DNA from: Helicobacter pylori oki112
GTDB lineage: Bacteria; Campylobacterota; Campylobacteria; Campylobacterales; Helicobacteraceae
NCBI RefSeq assembly: GCF_000600085.1
Contig: NZ_CP006821.1
Span: 1,488,001 to 1,552,000 of the forward strand
Length of the DNA: 64,000 nucleotides
Direction of reading: 5' to 3'
The notes beneath the pieces were generated by a model, which saw only the letters and a list, made by a program, of their open reading frames with translations, ran no database searches and had not been told where the DNA came from. Below are positions 63,022 through 64,000 of the stretch, piece after piece. Positions within the stretch are counted from its first letter, which is position 1; the number at the start of each line of letters is the position of its first letter. A program made the translations under genes and the position numbers.

Positions 63022-64000
63022 TCAAACTTCGTTGAATAAATAATTTCCCTTTTTGACACACACCACACGAGAGTTTTCAATGCTCAAAGGCGTGCTTTTA
63101 GCTTGTGGTTGTTCTTCTATTTCTAAAACCATGCACACCCCTTCTTTAAAGCGCACATGGTTTTTAACCCATTCTTTATATTCACTGCTCTCTTTGACTA
63201 TATCGTTTAAATAATGCCCCTCATACACTTCCACAAATTCCATGAATTTTTCATTCAAATTCAATTCATTTTGCGTTATTTCGCTTTTTCGTGTGGAAGA
63301 ATAAGCCAATTCGCTGGTTTCATAAAAAGTTGGCTCTACTTGGTCGTCTTGTTTAGGGCGCTCATAAATGGCTTTCACTAATTGCGTGGTGATTTCATAC
63401 TCACTCTCCCATGCTTGTTTTAAAGGCTCTTCTATCAGATAGCATTGCCTAGTTGTGCCGTCTTTTCTTGCTCTAGCCCTTTTGCATTTTTCTGTAGAGC
63501 TTCTGGCTTGAAGAATGGCGAAATTGTTTTTAGCTTCAAAAGTTTGTGGCTCTTCTAAAGGCTCTGTTTTATGAACGGAGATTTTAGTATAGGGGGTAAT
63601 GATTTTACCGCTTTTATTTTCAGCGGTGCTGTAATCGCAAGGGGTAATATCTGTCGCAGTCTGTTTGTCTTCATCAACGCGTTTTAAAATGCTTGGGCGA
63701 TAGGCTTGCAAGTTTTCATCGTCATAGACCCACTTCCCGCACGCAAATTCTTTAATATTAGGATCTCTAGTGGCTTGTTTTTCCACATTATCCTTATTTT
63801 CATTGCTTTCATGGTGTTCATTAATATCAGCGTTGTTGTTAGGGAGCGTTTTTTCAGTGGGTGGTGCTATAAAGAGGTTGTTTTCTTGATCTTCTGAAGA
63901 ATGCTTTAAAGGGGGTTTAGTGTCGTTTGTTGGCGTTTGAGTTTCGTTAGTGGGACTTATTTTGCTAGGAATTGCTAAAGGCTGCAAAAGGCTGTTTTTA
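63022..64000 (-). CDS. comH: Competence protein ComH, C-terminal part (runs off the window)
   Basis: The C-terminal 325 residues or so of the H. pylori-specific competence protein ComH. The frame stays open past base 64,000, so the N-terminus is outside. The visible part has a Thr/Asn/Pro-rich linker (SPTNETQTPTNDTKPPLK), then a folded cysteine-containing domain with KEFACGKWVYDDENLQAYRP and KCKRARARKDGTTRQC, and ends KGNYLFNEV. ComH is a periplasmic DNA-binding protein needed for uptake of transforming DNA into the periplasm. The gene ends two bases from the tRNA-Phe on the other strand. It corresponds to HP1527. Call by recall of the locus and its composition. Confidence 0.8.
   Translation of the reverse strand, partial: KNSLLQPLAIPSKISPTNETQTPTNDTKPPLKHSSEDQENNLFIAPPTEKTLPNNNADINEHHESNENKDNVEKQATRDPNIKEFACGKWVYDDENLQAYRPSILKRVDEDKQTATDITPCDYSTAENKSGKIITPYTKISVHKTEPLEEPQTFEAKNNFAILQARSSTEKCKRARARKDGTTRQCYLIEEPLKQAWESEYEITTQLVKAIYERPKQDDQVEPTFYETSELAYSSTRKSEITQNELNLNEKFMEFVEVYEGHYLNDIVKESSEYKEWVKNHVRFKEGVCMVLEIEEQPQAKSTPLSIENSRVVCVKKGNYLFNEV

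Noticed and set aside
1-64000. CRISPR array, rRNA operon, insertion sequence or prophage
   Set aside because: No regularly spaced repeats, rRNA sequence, transposase motif or phage structural gene was seen on either strand.

Overview
The window is a stretch of the Helicobacter pylori chromosome. This is a confident call: the gene content and order (polA, a BcgI-like R-M pair, tmk-coaD-ubiX, flgA-uvrD, serS, an HlyD/TolC exporter, nfu-murE-tal-rplY-pth-lptG, a Hop/Hor porin, ccoI, ribD-gltS, ccoG, plsY-folB, frpB4, selA, nusA, a type III R-M locus, recG, xthA, tRNA-Phe, comH) match the HP1470-HP1527 segment of the species as I know it. AT-rich DNA, tightly overlapping genes, homopolymer contingency tracts and many R-M genes fit too. 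No rRNA, insertion sequence or CRISPR array was seen.

Layout. 1-23,304 is almost entirely minus-strand housekeeping: polA (cut by the window edge), a type IIB/IIG-like R-M pair, nucleotide and cofactor enzymes, a flagellar pair (flgA and a TPR membrane protein resembling PflB), UvrD, SerS, heme and quinone enzymes, two ABC-2 permeases with HlyD and TolC partners but no ATPase, a CorC-type transporter and a phosphate permease. 23,443-28,874 is a plus-strand operon (nfu, a hypothetical, murE, tal, rplY, pth, lptG). 28,995-30,159 is a small accessory pocket holding a PLD-fold nuclease with a likely winged-helix tail and an ORF remnant. 30,218-46,917 returns to core genes: an outer-membrane protein, copper handling and cbb3 oxidase maturation (a CopD-like protein, CcoI, CcoG), RibD, GltS, a polyamine-pathway dehydrogenase, PlsY, FolB, a truncated TonB-receptor-like protein, the nickel receptor FrpB4 behind a NikR-type operator, an orphan SelA, and NusA.

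46,918-59,100 is a defence and plasticity region between nusA and recG. It contains a two-gene operon of a Panacea (DUF4065) protein and a three-helix membrane protein, flanked by imperfect direct repeats and resembling a toxin-antitoxin pair. Next come an Abi/DRT-like reverse transcriptase broken by one frameshift, an AapA-type type I toxin locus broken by one base in its A-run, a giant type IIG R-M protein, and a type III R-M pair whose methyltransferase carries an 11-G tract that leaves it phase OFF. Two sequences close to the ParB-binding parS consensus lie here about 4.9 kb apart, one between the R-M loci and one in the 3' end of recG; they may be a chromosome-segregation centromere embedded in the defence region.

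59,147-64,000 contains recG, a small lipoprotein, a short Hop/Hor-like outer-membrane protein, xthA, tRNA-Phe(GAA) with encoded CCA, and the 3' part of comH. All functional calls come from reading motifs by eye; no database search was possible.
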